This document shows positions 32,609-42,231 of a stretch of DNA of 64,000 nucleotides, one piece after another. The DNA lies in contig QXJR01000017.1 in assembly GCA_020975725.1 (NCBI GenBank), positions 1 to 64,000 of the forward strand. Reading direction: 5' to 3'. The notes beneath the pieces were generated by a model that saw only the letters and a list, made by a program, of their open reading frames with translations, was not told the origin of the DNA and searched no databases. This DNA is from Picocystis sp. L7 (lineage: Eukaryota > Chlorophyta > Picocystophyceae > Picocystales > Picocystaceae). The translations under genes and the position numbers were made by a program. Each line of letters begins with the position of its first letter. The first letter of the stretch is position 1.

Positions 32609-33706
32609 ATGGAACGGTTCTTCCCACCCGTGCGAAAACAAGAGGGAAAACGGGAGAGGTGCGAGGGCGAACCTCAGACGCTGGTGACGTGGAACTGCAA
32701 CGGTCTGGCCACGCGATTGCGCCAATCCAAGGACGTGAATGGACTGGAACAGTACGTGCGTGGCGTCGATCCGGACGCCGTGCTGCTCCAGGAGGTCAAG
32801 CTGGCCGCATCCGGACCTCCCGGTGCGAAACGCGGGGATGGACAGCCCAGGAACCGACAGAACTTGAAACGCGACGATGGACCCTCGGCAGAGGACTGCC
32901 GACGGGTGATGCAGTGGCTCAAGTCCGAACCATGGGACCAGTACGACGCGCACTTCTCGCTCGCGGATTGGAAGTACGCAGGCACGTGCCTGTTGTTGAA
33001 GAAGAAGTTCCGAGCGGACGTGCGGTACAACCTGCGCAAGGGTGCGCCACCGGAACCGGAAGGGAGGGTGGTGTTGGCGGAATTTCCCACGTACGTGCTG
33101 TTGAACACGTACGTGCCGAACAACGGTTGGACGGAAGAGACGTTCCATCGACGCAGGAGATGGGACGCCGCCATGTTGGACTTCGTCCAAGGACTGGACA
33201 AGCCGCTGGTGTGGTTGGGCGACCTGAACGTGGCCCACGCCGACGTGGACGTGAGCCATCCCGAACTCTTCCGTTCCGCCGTCTCGGAGAAGGACGTCCC
33301 ACGACCTTTGGAAGAGGACCGCGGTCAACCTGGATTCACCAAGGCCGAACAGGCGCGCTTCTCGGCCCTGCTGCGACACGGAAGGCTGGTGGATTGCTAT
33401 CGCAGGCTCCATCCACCGCCCACGCCGGAAGGATACACGTGGCGCGGCAATCCACCTTCGTACGCTCGTTTCTACGGCAAAGGGATGCGCATCGATTACG
33501 CGCTGGTGTCCGAATGCATGTTTCCCAGGGTTCGTTCCATCCACATCGCAGGACACGGTGCGGAACGCCACGGATTCTTCGGATCGGACCACTGTCCCGT
33601 GGTGCTCGTGTTGGACGCGGCGGGAGAGGAAGGCGGCCGGAAGAAGCGCACCGTCCAAGCCCAAGGGACGGATCCGTGCACGATTCCTCCAGGTGCAGAA
33701 CCATGA
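32609..33706 (+). CDS. AP endonuclease (exonuclease III family)
   Basis: The product is 365 residues. The endonuclease/exonuclease/phosphatase fold is complete: TWNCNGL (27-33) with Asn29, the metal-binding Glu62 in LLQEVKL, Tyr168 in NTYVPN, WLGDLNVAH (202-210) with Asp205 and Asn207, RIDYALVS (294-301), and GSDHCPV (325-331) with the catalytic Asp-His pair. The enzyme cuts DNA 5' of abasic sites in base-excision repair. The short Arg/Lys-rich N-terminal end lacks the long SAP or redox extensions of plant ARP and human APE1. A strongly basic C-terminal tail follows the domain. An insertion (about 68-92) lies after the catalytic Glu. Confidence 0.93.
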   Translation: MERFFPPVRKQEGKRERCEGEPQTLVTWNCNGLATRLRQSKDVNGLEQYVRGVDPDAVLLQEVKLAASGPPGAKRGDGQPRNRQNLKRDDGPSAEDCRRVMQWLKSEPWDQYDAHFSLADWKYAGTCLLLKKKFRADVRYNLRKGAPPEPEGRVVLAEFPTYVLLNTYVPNNGWTEETFHRRRRWDAAMLDFVQGLDKPLVWLGDLNVAHADVDVSHPELFRSAVSEKDVPRPLEEDRGQPGFTKAEQARFSALLRHGRLVDCYRRLHPPPTPEGYTWRGNPPSYARFYGKGMRIDYALVSECMFPRVRSIHIAGHGAERHGFFGSDHCPVVLVLDAAGEEGGRKKRTVQAQGTDPCTIPPGAEP

Positions 33707-33751
33707 GCATGGTGGATGCACGCATGCGCACGCCAATCGTTGCCAATTGTA

Positions 33752-34525
33752 CTACAGTTGGAAGGTCTCGAACTCCGGTTCTCCGAAGAGTTGGTTTCGA
33801 TCCACCGCAGACAGCACTTTATTCTTGGCCGCTTCGCTGAACACGGCCTGACACACGAGTTCGGCGACGTCCTCTCGATGGATGGCACCGCACACGCGGA
33901 CGTCTTCGGTGAGCACACCGTTTCCCGTGGCTGGATCGGACTTGAGTCCGCCAGGACGTACGATGACGTATTCCATGTCACCGCCGAGTTCTTTCAGTCG
34001 TTCTTCTGCCTTGGTCTTTTCCACGAGCACGGGTTGGAGGGTGTCGTAGACGGGTTTGGGCGGCGCGTCCTTGGAATCTCCGGTGCCGATGGACGTGACG
34101 AGCACGAACCTCTTGACCCCACGTTTGGCGGCTTGTTCGATGAGGTTGATGTTACCTTGTCCGTCGGCTTGGGGCTGTGCGGTGGTCCCTCCGACGGTGG
34201 ACACGACGACGTCCAATCCGTCCGCCGCATCCATGGCTTTACCCACGGATTCCGCGTCCAACGCATCGGCCTTGACCAGGAACGCGAACATGTCCTCCAC
34301 TTCTGCGCGCCTGGCTTCGGATCGTTGCATGCACCACACCCAGGCGCCACGGTCCTTGAGTGCCCTGGCGACGTCCATGGCCACGCCGCCCCCGCCCGCC
34401 ACGAGCACCGAGGTGTTGTCTGGATCCAAGGCTCGCGTCGCGACCTTCCCGATCCGTTTCGTGAGCCTCGCGGACCTCGCCATCGACGCGCGTTTGGGCG
34501 TGCGGTGCACCGTCAAGGACGCCAT
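33752..34525 (-). CDS. NAD(P)-binding atypical SDR, probably plastid
   Basis: The ATG at 34525 gives 257 residues. The first 37 (basic, Ser/Thr/Arg-rich) look like a transit peptide, and an open but Arg-homopolymer-rich frame further upstream is rejected. The Rossmann motif is [18 protein letters not shown] (39-56), followed by VVVSTVGG and [12 protein letters not shown] conserved YVIVRPGGL precedes the C-terminal part. The pattern matches atypical short-chain dehydrogenases such as TIC62, HCF173-like and YCF39-like proteins, which often act in plastid assembly and not in catalysis. The classical YxxxK pair is not evident. The gene converges on the AP endonuclease gene. Confidence 0.82.
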   Translation of the reverse strand: MASLTVHRTPKRASMARSARLTKRIGKVATRALDPDNTSVLVAGGGGVAMDVARALKDRGAWVWCMQRSEARRAEVEDMFAFLVKADALDAESVGKAMDAADGLDVVVSTVGGTTAQPQADGQGNINLIEQAAKRGVKRFVLVTSIGTGDSKDAPPKPVYDTLQPVLVEKTKAEERLKELGGDMEYVIVRPGGLKSDPATGNGVLTEDVRVCGAIHREDVAELVCQAVFSEAAKNKVLSAVDRNQLFGEPEFETFQL

Positions 34526-35062
34526 GGACGCTCTTCCTCGTGTCCGACTCGTCCTACCCTTGGCTCCGCTTTGGGTTTCCTTCTGTCGGATCGGACGCCC
34601 CTTTCGTTCCTTTCCTTTCGGGACGCACGGTCTTTTTCCCCTCCCTTTTCTTCTTCTTCTTCTTCTTCTCCTTCGGGGGGAGGGCGGTGGCGTGTGGTGG
34701 GTGGATGGGGTGGTGACCAACCGGATAAGGATCGGTCTCGATCCAACCTTTCACTCCTCTCGGGTGACTCGGGTGTCCGAGGGGACGGATCTGGGATCCC
34801 CCGGTCTCGGCCACGGTCTCTCTCCCCCCCCCCCTTGTCCCATCCGAATCTCCTTCGGTTCCCCATCCACAGGTCAAGCACCCCGGACCGGGAGGGAGAG
34901 GAGGGGATGCGATCGAAAGGGAGGACGGGTTCGGATCCACGGGTCGTCCGATCGATCCATCCATCTATCCTCCAATGAAAAGGAAGAGGTGAAAGGGGAG
35001 TAGGATCCGAGAAAGGGACGTGGTCGGGTGGCAGGAAGATCCCACGAGACACCCAGAGGAGG
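34526..35062. promoter_or_regulatory. Divergent promoter region of two plastid-type genes
   Basis: A 537-base spacer between the SDR gene (minus) and the CURT1-like gene (plus). It contains a TTC/CTT repeat (about 34640-34672), C-runs and GATC-rich sequence. Shared regulation is possible but unproven. Confidence 0.4.
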
Positions 35063-36343
35063 ATGGCGATGATGCTTCGCATCCGCGCCACACGTGCACC
35101 CGCGAATGGGAGAAAGAGCATCCGAACGGCGGCGAAACGATCCCAAGAAACCGCATGCGCCACCCTCCTGGCCGTGGGAGCGGTCTTGACACCCGCAGGG
35201 AACACCTGGGCCGACGGAGAAGCCGTCGCACCCATCGATCGATGCAAGAGCGATGCGTGCAGGGAAATGATGCTCAAGATCGAAGAGAAGAGGAACCGAG
35301 GACCTGCCAACGCAAAAGCATCCTACGCACCCACCCTCAAAGAAGAAGACAACAAAGCCGTGGTCGAACCCAAAACCAATCCAGGAAACGACAAAAAAGA
35401 ACAAGCCCAAAAGAAAGCAGAGATGAAGAAGCTGGAGAAGGAAGAAGCGGCCGCTGCGGCGAGAAAAGCAGCCCTGGAAAAAGATCTCGCCAAGAAACAA
35501 GCCAAGATCAACAAAGAGAAAGCCAAGAAGAAAAACAAAGGGAAGTATTCCCTCTTCGGCACCCTCACCACCGCAGGGCTGCTAGCAGCCCTCGGATTGG
35601 TCGTCGCCGGAGGAGGGTTCGAAGATCTCAAGGCGCTCGACGGAGAGGCCGCGCTCGAAAAGGGAAAGAAGGCGTTCGAAGAATCCTCCAACAAATACAT
35701 CGTGGTCGCCAGCTCTGCCGGAGTGCTCCTTGTGGATTACCTGGCCAACCTGCCCGTGTTCAACCTCCTGCTGCCAGGAGTCCTGGAGCTCTCCGGCCAG
35801 GTCCTGGCGCTCACCATCCTGCTGAACTATATCACGGATCGTGGTGGTGGCAAGACACAGAACCCGGCAGACGACCTCGTCAAGTACACGTCCGAGCTGC
35901 CGCAGGATTTCGGAAGCCTGGTGGAACCCGTGAAGACCGGAGTCCTGGCCACCATCGACAAAGCGACCAGCGCCAACTACGGGGCATTCCCAGACTACGT
36001 GACTCAAAAGTGGGAGAGTGTGGACACCAAGGTAGAGACCGGAATCCGTGGAGGAGCAGCGCTGTTATTGCTTCTGTTCTCCAACAAGCTGCTCCACTTG
36101 CCCGTGCTGAGCTTGCTCCTTCCCAAAACGGTGGAATTGGCTGGGGTCGTTGCGGCGCTGACCTTGGTGCAGAGGTACATAGTAGACGGGGAGGACTTTG
36201 AGACGGATGCATTTGGCTTCCTGCAAAACACGCTGAAAATCCCTGGTCTGTTGCCTGAAGAAACCAGCTCCAAAACGGCTGCTGCACCTGCAGCGGAGCC
36301 GGTCCCCGCGGCTGCGGAGGAATCCGCATCTTCGGAGGAATGA
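35063..36343 (+). CDS. CURT1/CAAD-like thylakoid protein with duplicated hairpin
   Basis: The product is 426 residues. A basic N terminus plus hydrophobic ATLLAVGAVLTPAGNTWA (33-50) looks like a bipartite plastid/lumen targeting signal. A Lys/Glu/Ala-rich coiled coil (about 107-160) precedes a membrane segment (163-184). Two repeated modules follow, each with a hydrophobic hairpin around a proline: LANLPVFNLLLPGVLELSG (227-245) and LLHLPVLSLLLPKTVELAG (343-361). This LP...LLP...EL.G pattern resembles the CAAD domain of CURT1 proteins, which bend thylakoid membranes at grana margins. The duplicated hairpin and the coiled coil are unlike the small single-hairpin CURT1. The C-terminal tail is acidic and Ala-rich. 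Membrane-shaping is inference. Confidence 0.7.
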   Translation: MAMMLRIRATRAPANGRKSIRTAAKRSQETACATLLAVGAVLTPAGNTWADGEAVAPIDRCKSDACREMMLKIEEKRNRGPANAKASYAPTLKEEDNKAVVEPKTNPGNDKKEQAQKKAEMKKLEKEEAAAAARKAALEKDLAKKQAKINKEKAKKKNKGKYSLFGTLTTAGLLAALGLVVAGGGFEDLKALDGEAALEKGKKAFEESSNKYIVVASSAGVLLVDYLANLPVFNLLLPGVLELSGQVLALTILLNYITDRGGGKTQNPADDLVKYTSELPQDFGSLVEPVKTGVLATIDKATSANYGAFPDYVTQKWESVDTKVETGIRGGAALLLLLFSNKLLHLPVLSLLLPKTVELAGVVAALTLVQRYIVDGEDFETDAFGFLQNTLKIPGLLPEETSSKTAAAPAAEPVPAAAEESASSEE

Positions 36344-37443
36344 GGGAGGTGACCCGGGTCGAGAGACAACTGTAACCAAACGTTCATCGTAAACGCCATG
36401 AGCTGCATCGGCAACTGTGAGGTCTCTTTCTGCACGAAGCGATCGATCTGCACAGCACGTGGACAGCGGTTTGAAGCCATCTCGCCGCTCCCCTACTTGT
36501 CTCTGCTTCCCTATGTCTCGATCACGAACAACCGCACCAGGGCAAACGCATGACCCTTCATCGAACCAGTCACGGGGACAGGGGACATTCTGGAGCGATC
36601 CCCGGGCGTCCACAGCTCCGCCCCGTCCTGGGAACGGATACATCGAACGAGCTTGGCCATCTCTCCAATGCACGATTCGCGGGCGTCATTGACACGGAAA
36701 GGGATGGACCTCGTGGATGCCCGACGGGAGGGCGACGGGGAGGATGAATTCGATCGAGGCATGACAAATGTGGCTTGGAAAAGCGTTCTTGCGCGTATGG
36801 ACGGTCCGTGCATCTTCCGGTGCGTGGGCACACCTTTCCTGGGGTCGGGTCGGGTCGGGGCGCGTACAGGATCCCCCTTTGCTGCCCTGCCGGCCTGCGT
36901 TGGGAACCCCACGTGTGCGTGCAAGGCCGATCCGGTCAATTGTATGGCCACGGGGCCGAACACTCTTCGTCGATATGCGGGGCGTAGTCCGATTCACGGG
37001 CCTCGCAGAGTCCCATGGACGCCGCCTCGAAGGTGAACGTGCGGCTTTGGACGTCCCGCGCACGTTGGCCGGTTGGTTTCGTTTGTGTTTCCATGACGAA
37101 GACGGAACGGAATGATCGGCCTGCATCTTGGTATTGGCGTCTGGATCCCTTGCACGAATTGGGCAAGTTGTTTTACTACCTTTTTCTCCGTTTCGCTTGG
37201 GGAAGCATCTTCGCATCCCCCCCCCTCCCGTTCTTCGTCTGGACCATGGGAGGAGTGGCATCACGGGATCGGTCCTTCCTATCGTCCACGGCGAGGTCGG
37301 TCACGGTGGGTGTGGACAGGACGTCCTTTTCTCTGGTTGTTTTTTCTACTTCTCCTCCCTTCGAGGGAACCTTCTTCCTTTTCGTTCCTGGGACGATCCC
37401 ATCGGTTCCTTTTCTTCTTTCCGTGGGACGATGGTCGATGGCT
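36344..37443. other. Convergent intergenic, no gene seen
   Basis: A 1.1 kb stretch between the stops of the CURT1-like and ATP synthase delta genes. A GGGTC repeat (about 36840-36860) and scattered pyrimidine tracts occur. The open frames on both strands lack domains. Confidence 0.4.
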
Positions 37444-38146
37444 TCAGTTTCCCAGGGCTGCGTTCATGGCGGTGTAGACGTCCACGCCGATTTGTGCGTT
37501 CGCTTTTTCGTACTCGTCTTCCGTCGCGGCCAGCTTGGCGGTGTATTCTGCGAGCGCATCTTTCGCTTTTTCCGCGTCCAGTTGTTCGACGGGCACGGCT
37601 TCCACCGCACAGACTTCGGCGACGGAGTTTTCGTGCACGAATGCGAATCCGCTGCTGACGAAGTATTTCTTCACGTCTTTGTCTTGTTCTTTGTGCACGG
37701 CCACCACGCCTGGTTTGAGCTGGGCGATGACGGGCACGTGTCCTGCCATGACGCCGAACTCGCCGGTGGTGGCGGGCAGCAGCACGAGTTCCACCTGCAC
37801 GCGTGCACTCTCTTCCGTTCAGCTTCCTTCCACGCCTCGTCCCATCCTCTCGCGTCCGTGGTCTTTCGTTTCTTCGTCGTTTCGTTCGCACCTCTTCTTG
37901 TTTGGCGAGTGTTTGATGCGGCAGCATGAAGCTGAAGGCCAGTTTTCCACGTTCTTTTGGATCCACCTGTTGGTTTGGTTCGTGTTGCGCTTGGTTGGCG
38001 TAATCGGTGGGGGTGAGGGGAGGTTCTTGGGTGTCGGGTGCTTTGTCCAACCACGCCTGTCGGAACGCACCTGCACCCCCTGGTCCTTCCCCTGCGGACG
38101 TGGCCATGCCGCGACCCACGCGCAGCAACGAACGGTACGCGCGCAT
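37444..38146 (-). CDS. Mitochondrial ATP synthase delta subunit (bacterial epsilon)
   Basis: Two exons: 37892-38146 (85 codons) and 37444-37794, joined in phase 0 across a 97-base intron (GTGCGA...GTGCAG). The result is 201 residues. The N terminus, MRAYRSLLRVGRGMATS, is a typical mitochondrial presequence. The join restores the family core: KLAFSFMLPHQTLAKQEE followed by VELVLLPATTGEFGVMAGHV. The eight-stranded beta sandwich is followed by a two-helix C-terminal domain (about 150-200). The subunit is part of the central stalk of F1 and couples proton flow to ATP synthesis. It lies divergently from TXNDC9 across a purine-rich tract. Confidence 0.93.
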
Positions 38147-38150
38147 GCCG

Positions 38151-38186
38151 TCCAAACACACGTCCAAACACACGTCCAAACACACA
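38151..38186. repeat. 12-base tandem repeat, three units
   Basis: Three copies of TCCAAACACACG (the last ending CACA) directly upstream of the ATG of the minus-strand ATP synthase delta gene, probably in its 5' leader. Confidence 0.85.
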
Positions 38187-38314
38187 CACTGACACCCAAG
38201 GGCGGGTGCAACCCTAACCCACTCCCCCTTCTCTCTCTCTCTCTCTCCCATCGAACCATCCCTTCCCACGTCCCCATCGACTGGTGGTTTCCCATCCTCC
38301 ACCCCGCCCAGATC

Positions 38315-38594
38315 GGGAGAGGGAGAGAGAGTGTAGGGAGAGAGAGGGAGAGAGGGGGAGGGAGAGTGTAGGGAGAGAGGGTGAGAGGGAGGGAGAGGGA
38401 GGGAGAGGGAGAGAGAGGGAGAGAGGGAGGGACAGAGGGAGAGAGGGAGTGAGGGGAGAGAGAGGGGAGAGAGAGGGACAGAGGGAGAGAGGGAGTGAGG
38501 GGAGAGAGAGGGGAGAGAGAGGGACAGAGGGAGAGAGGGTGGGAGAGAGGGAGAGAGAGAGGGAGGGGAGAGGGGAGAGAGAAGGGGAGTGGGC
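38315..38594. repeat. GA-rich purine tract
   Basis: About 280 bases of nearly pure purine on the plus strand, built of GGGAGAGA-type units with larger imperfect duplications (for example GGGACAGAGGGAGAGAGGGAGTGAGG repeating around 38428-38530). It ends at the ATG of TXNDC9 and could form triplex DNA. It lies between two divergent genes. Confidence 0.9.
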
Positions 38595-39528
38595 ATGGCG
38601 CGCGGGAACGTCGGGATGGAACACGCGGTGATGGCCGCCGCACAGGTGATGGAGAGGGTGGTGGACGAACAGCTGGCGGCCATGGAGGACGTGGGAGACG
38701 ACGACCTGCAGAGGTTGAGGAAAGAAAGGGTGCTCCACATGAAAAAGAAGAAAGAAGACGAGCGAAAGTGGAAAGAAAGAGAACACGGCGTCGTGCAAGA
38801 CCTGCCGGACGAAAAAGCCTTCTTCGAAGCCTTGAAAGGAGAAGAAAGGTTCGTGTGCCACTTCTACCGAGAAAACAGACCCTGCAAGGTGAGCGGACGG
38901 ACAGAAGCACGTGCACGTCCCACGCGTGGACCCGAAGACGACTCGGTCCACGCCCAACGCGACCGAAGCCAGCGAGGAGATGAGCGCCGTTGGATGCGCG
39001 AGGACCGCGCGGTTCCGTGGAGGAGACAATCGAAGGAAGCGTTCGAACGTGTGCGCTGACCTTCGTTTCGTTTCGTTTCGTTTCGTGTCGGGATGGGCTC
39101 GGATCCTGCTCCTGCGCGGTGGGTTGGGGGGGTGCTACGCGTCCAACCCACAGGTGGTGGACATGCACTTGCAGAAGTTGGCCGAGAAGCACATGGAGAC
39201 CAAGTTCGCACGCATCGATGCCGAGAAGAGTCCATTTTTGACCCAACGTCTGAAGATATGGATGTTGCCTACGTTGTCCGTGGTGTTGGACGAGAAGGCG
39301 ACGGATTACATTGTGGGTTTGGACGAGTTTGGGGGTGGGTTGGAGTTTCCCACCGAGGTGTTGGAAGAGCGTCTCTTGTCTTCCAACGCGTTGTTGGATG
39401 CCAGCACCACCACCGCCACCCGTCCACGTCCATCGGATCCCACGTGTGCCTCTACGCGTTCCGTGCGCACGGGTCGTGCCATGGTGGAGGTGGGTTCCGA
39501 CGACGAATCCTCCGACTTTTCTTCTTGA
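38595..39528 (+). CDS. TXNDC9: TXNDC9-like phosducin-family thioredoxin-fold protein
   Basis: Two exons: 38595-38888 (98 codons) and 39154-39528, joined in phase 0 across a 265-base intron (GTGAGC...CCACAG). The result is 222 residues, close to the human 226. The N-terminal half is helical and charged. The thioredoxin-like domain begins at RFVCHFYRENRPCK (85-98), where the usual CxxC is absent, as in the family. It continues VVDMHLQKLAEKHMETKF and LPTLSVVLDE. TXNDC9 modulates the CCT chaperonin during actin and tubulin folding. The C-terminal tail is Ser/Asp/Glu-rich. The intron contains a TTTCG microsatellite. Confidence 0.93.
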
Positions 39529-39557
39529 ACCATCCATCCGTCCTGGCCTTTGGTTTG

Positions 39558-39753
39558 TTTCCCTTTCTCCCTTTCTCCCTTTCTCCCTTTCTCCCTTTCT
39601 CCCTTTCTCCCTTTCTCCCTTTTCCCCTGGTTCTCTCCCTCCCTTTCTCCCTTTCTCCCTTTCTCCCTTTCTCCCTTTTCCCCTGGTTCTCTCCCTCCCT
39701 CTCTCCCTTTCTCCCTTTCTCCCTTTCTCCCTTTCTCCCTGGTTCTCTCCCCC
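39558..39753. repeat. CTCCCTTT microsatellite with higher-order units
   Basis: Blocks of the octamer CTCCCTTT separated by TCCCCTGGTTCTCTCCCTC, repeated about four times. It lies immediately downstream of the TXNDC9 stop and upstream of the zinc-finger gene. The pyrimidine-rich plus strand mirrors the purine-rich tract on the other side of TXNDC9. Confidence 0.92.
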
Positions 39754-40130
39754 GTCTGTTTGTTCCCTGGTTGGTTCGGGTCTCGGATCCTTCCCGATGG
39801 ATCGATCCCCCCCCCTTTCCTTTCGCCATCGGGAGGGAGACCGGGTGCCCACCGGGACAGACCCGAGGCCATAACCGGGAAGGACCCCGATCACCCCAGT
39901 CACGGGGATACAGACCCACACAACAGAAAGAAAGGAGGGGGGAGGTCCCTGGTGGCTCCTCCTCCTGCTTCTTCTTCTTCTTCGTGGTGGTGGTGGCCAC
40001 TACTACTGCTGCTGCTTCTGCTTCGACCACCACTGCTCCTGCTTCTTCTTCGTGGGTGTGGTTTAGGAGCGACGTGGACGCAAAGGGGGAGGTTGCGTTT
40101 CTTCGTCTGGTGCTTGCAAGGTGGGACAGA

Positions 40131-41396
40131 ATGCCCAAGGCGTTGCCACACGTGTCTACGTTGACGAAGTCGGACGTGGAACGTCTGTCCAGGGACGGCA
40201 TACGATGGTACTTCAAACAGATGGGGAACGAAAGACCCTCGTGGCAGAAAGAAGTGCTCATGGAAGGAATGAAACACGTGGTCGAAGCCTTGGAGGCAGG
40301 GACGGAAGAGAAACGAACGGAAGTGGAACGTACCCACGGGATCGTGCTGCCCAAACCCGGAGAGACCGGATATTACATGGACAACGTGACGAAACCCAAC
40401 GAAACGGTGGAAAAACAGGAGAAAAGTGGAGAAGATCCAACGGATCGAACGAACGAAAACCAAGACAAAGAAAAAGGAGGGAAGAAGAAAGAAGAAGATC
40501 ACAGGACCAAAGCCTGGTTGGAAGGACTGACCTTCGAAGAAAAAGAGGCGCTGAGAAAGGCAGAGGCAAGGAGAAGAGGGATGGAAAAGAGAAAATGCAC
40601 CAACTGCGGCAACTACGCCAGGTCCAAGTGCGAATTCATGTGCTGCAAAAAGTGCTGCGTGGAGAACAACAACCCCTGCAAAATACACGTCCTGCAGCCC
40701 CCGGAAACGACGCCCAAGGTCGCACAGATCGTCAAGCCCAATGCGAAGTTCGTGGAAGAACCCAGGACCATCAACCTCTCTGGAACCAAATCCAACAAAC
40801 TTCGAGACCTGAGAGAAGTGCTCGAATACTATCAGAAGGACATGGCATCTATCATCCAATGGAGGCAAGAACTGCACAGGCAAACGCTGGAAGCCGAAGA
40901 AGACGAGGCAGACGAAGCAATGGAACGGTACCTACGAAACGCAAGGTGGATGAAGGAGCTGATGGAACCCCGCCTGGACCTCCAACCTGCGGAGCATGCA
41001 ACGGTGGCGCAGATCAAATCCAGGTTTCCCATGCCCAAGGGACAAGATGCCGAAGAACAGCCCGGGACGCGCTCCCGGGGGTTTCGTGAGGGGTTTTCGG
41101 ACGAATTCGGTAAGCTGCTGCATCAGGTAGAACATGCACAGGATCACGACACACTGGAACAATGCACGACAGAGTATGCGGAGATCACGGGACATCCCTT
41201 GCAGCTGGGTCCTCCCACTCCGTGGAAGAAAGCCAGGCTGTCTCCCTCCCCTGCTTTGGCGGAACCGGCAAGTACGACGCCCTTGCACATGCCTGGTTCC
41301 TTGGGTTGGGCCAAGGTCGAAGATCCTTCCAGCGAAGACACGATCGCCGGTTTCATGCGTGGTCGAGGGACCTCCCGTTCCATCGCATATTTGTAG
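40131..41396 (+). CDS. LRP1/SHI-type zinc-finger protein
   Basis: The product is 421 residues from the ATG at 40131. The open frame upstream runs through microsatellite and is not credible. Residues 154-187 carry a cysteine cluster whose spacing, C-x2-C-x7-C-x4-C-x2-CC-x6-C-x2-H, equals the LRP1-type finger of the plant SHI/STY family, beginning CTNCGNYARSKC. Those proteins activate auxin-biosynthesis genes. The family's second domain (IGGH/IXGH) was not found. An acidic, Lys-rich stretch (90-150) precedes the finger and helical segments (about 215-290) follow. A role in transcription is plausible but unproven, and a different zinc module with the same spacing cannot be excluded. Confidence 0.75.
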   Translation: MPKALPHVSTLTKSDVERLSRDGIRWYFKQMGNERPSWQKEVLMEGMKHVVEALEAGTEEKRTEVERTHGIVLPKPGETGYYMDNVTKPNETVEKQEKSGEDPTDRTNENQDKEKGGKKKEEDHRTKAWLEGLTFEEKEALRKAEARRRGMEKRKCTNCGNYARSKCEFMCCKKCCVENNNPCKIHVLQPPETTPKVAQIVKPNAKFVEEPRTINLSGTKSNKLRDLREVLEYYQKDMASIIQWRQELHRQTLEAEEDEADEAMERYLRNARWMKELMEPRLDLQPAEHATVAQIKSRFPMPKGQDAEEQPGTRSRGFREGFSDEFGKLLHQVEHAQDHDTLEQCTTEYAEITGHPLQLGPPTPWKKARLSPSPALAEPASTTPLHMPGSLGWAKVEDPSSEDTIAGFMRGRGTSRSIAYL

Positions 41397-42231
41397 TACA
41401 CGAGCACTTCTCTTCCTCCATCCTTTTCCCGTGTCCACGGCACCTGGAAGCGTTCACCTGGCTCTGCTGGATCTGGTCACTCCTTTCCGCGTGTCACTCT
41501 TCCCTTCTGGTGAGTGTTGTGAAGAAGCTTGCATGGGAACCTTCACATGAGCTTGGACAAGCTTGTACAAGTGTTGCCCCTTCACAACACTATCCTGTTC
41601 CTTCCCATCCCGTTTCTTTCCTTCCCTCCGTTCGGGATCGATACCCCTCTCCTCGGTGGGTCTTGATTGGATCCATACGAGGACGACCTCCAATGGAAAG
41701 GGAATGCGAATCCCAATCGAAACGATCTCGTCGGTTTGGCCTTGGACAACGAAGCCGTGCGCGCGGCGAGCATGGCCGAAGCAACCAGCGGCACCTCGTC
41801 TTCTTCGTCTTCGTCTTCGTCCGAAGACGAAGGTTCTGGAGACGGTCGGATCCTGGTGGTGCGTGCTGGACGGGTTCGAAAGGAGACGCTGGCGGAGGCA
41901 CCAAGAGACCCTCGTGGCTGACCGAAGGAATGACGGACTTGGACGTGCTTGGAATGGACGTGACGACGATGGAAACGACGTGCTTCGAACGGATCCGGAC
42001 GGGAAACAGGGAGGGTTGCGAGACAAACCGCACTGGAGGAACCAAGTGGAAAGCTCTCCTAAATCCGGTGAAAAAGAAGTGCCTGCAACCACCACCACAG
42101 TTGGAGAAGTGGACGAGAACCATGCAAACGACATGCAAACCGTGCAAGGACAAGACCAAACGATGCGATACAAGCATGATTTTTCTGGACATGGACCAAT
42201 CAAAACAGGAAGCGGTGCTTTGACGACCCCC
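41397..42231. other. Upstream region of TAF12, possible unresolved exons
   Basis: The TAF12 frame stays open back to 41563. A competing ATG at 41772 opens a Ser9-Glu-Asp peptide that meets a good GTGCGT splice donor at 41859. I could not find an acceptor that restores the TAF12 frame, so the 5' structure is unresolved. Confidence 0.4.

Noticed and set aside
39558-39753. Telomere-like repeat
   Set aside because: The unit is CTCCCTTT and is interrupted by a longer spacer, not the CCCTAAA of plants and green algae. It is an interstitial microsatellite.
37819-39921. Minus-strand frame of 700 codons
   Set aside because: It crosses the purine tract and the CTCCCTTT array, and its product is Arg/Glu/Gly and Leu/Ser/Pro repeats. 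Homology supports ATP synthase delta, TXNDC9 and the zinc-finger gene instead.
41772-41858. Ser-rich first exon of TAF12
   Set aside because: The ATG and GTGCGT donor are attractive, but I found no acceptor that restores the TAF12 frame, so I did not include it in the gene.
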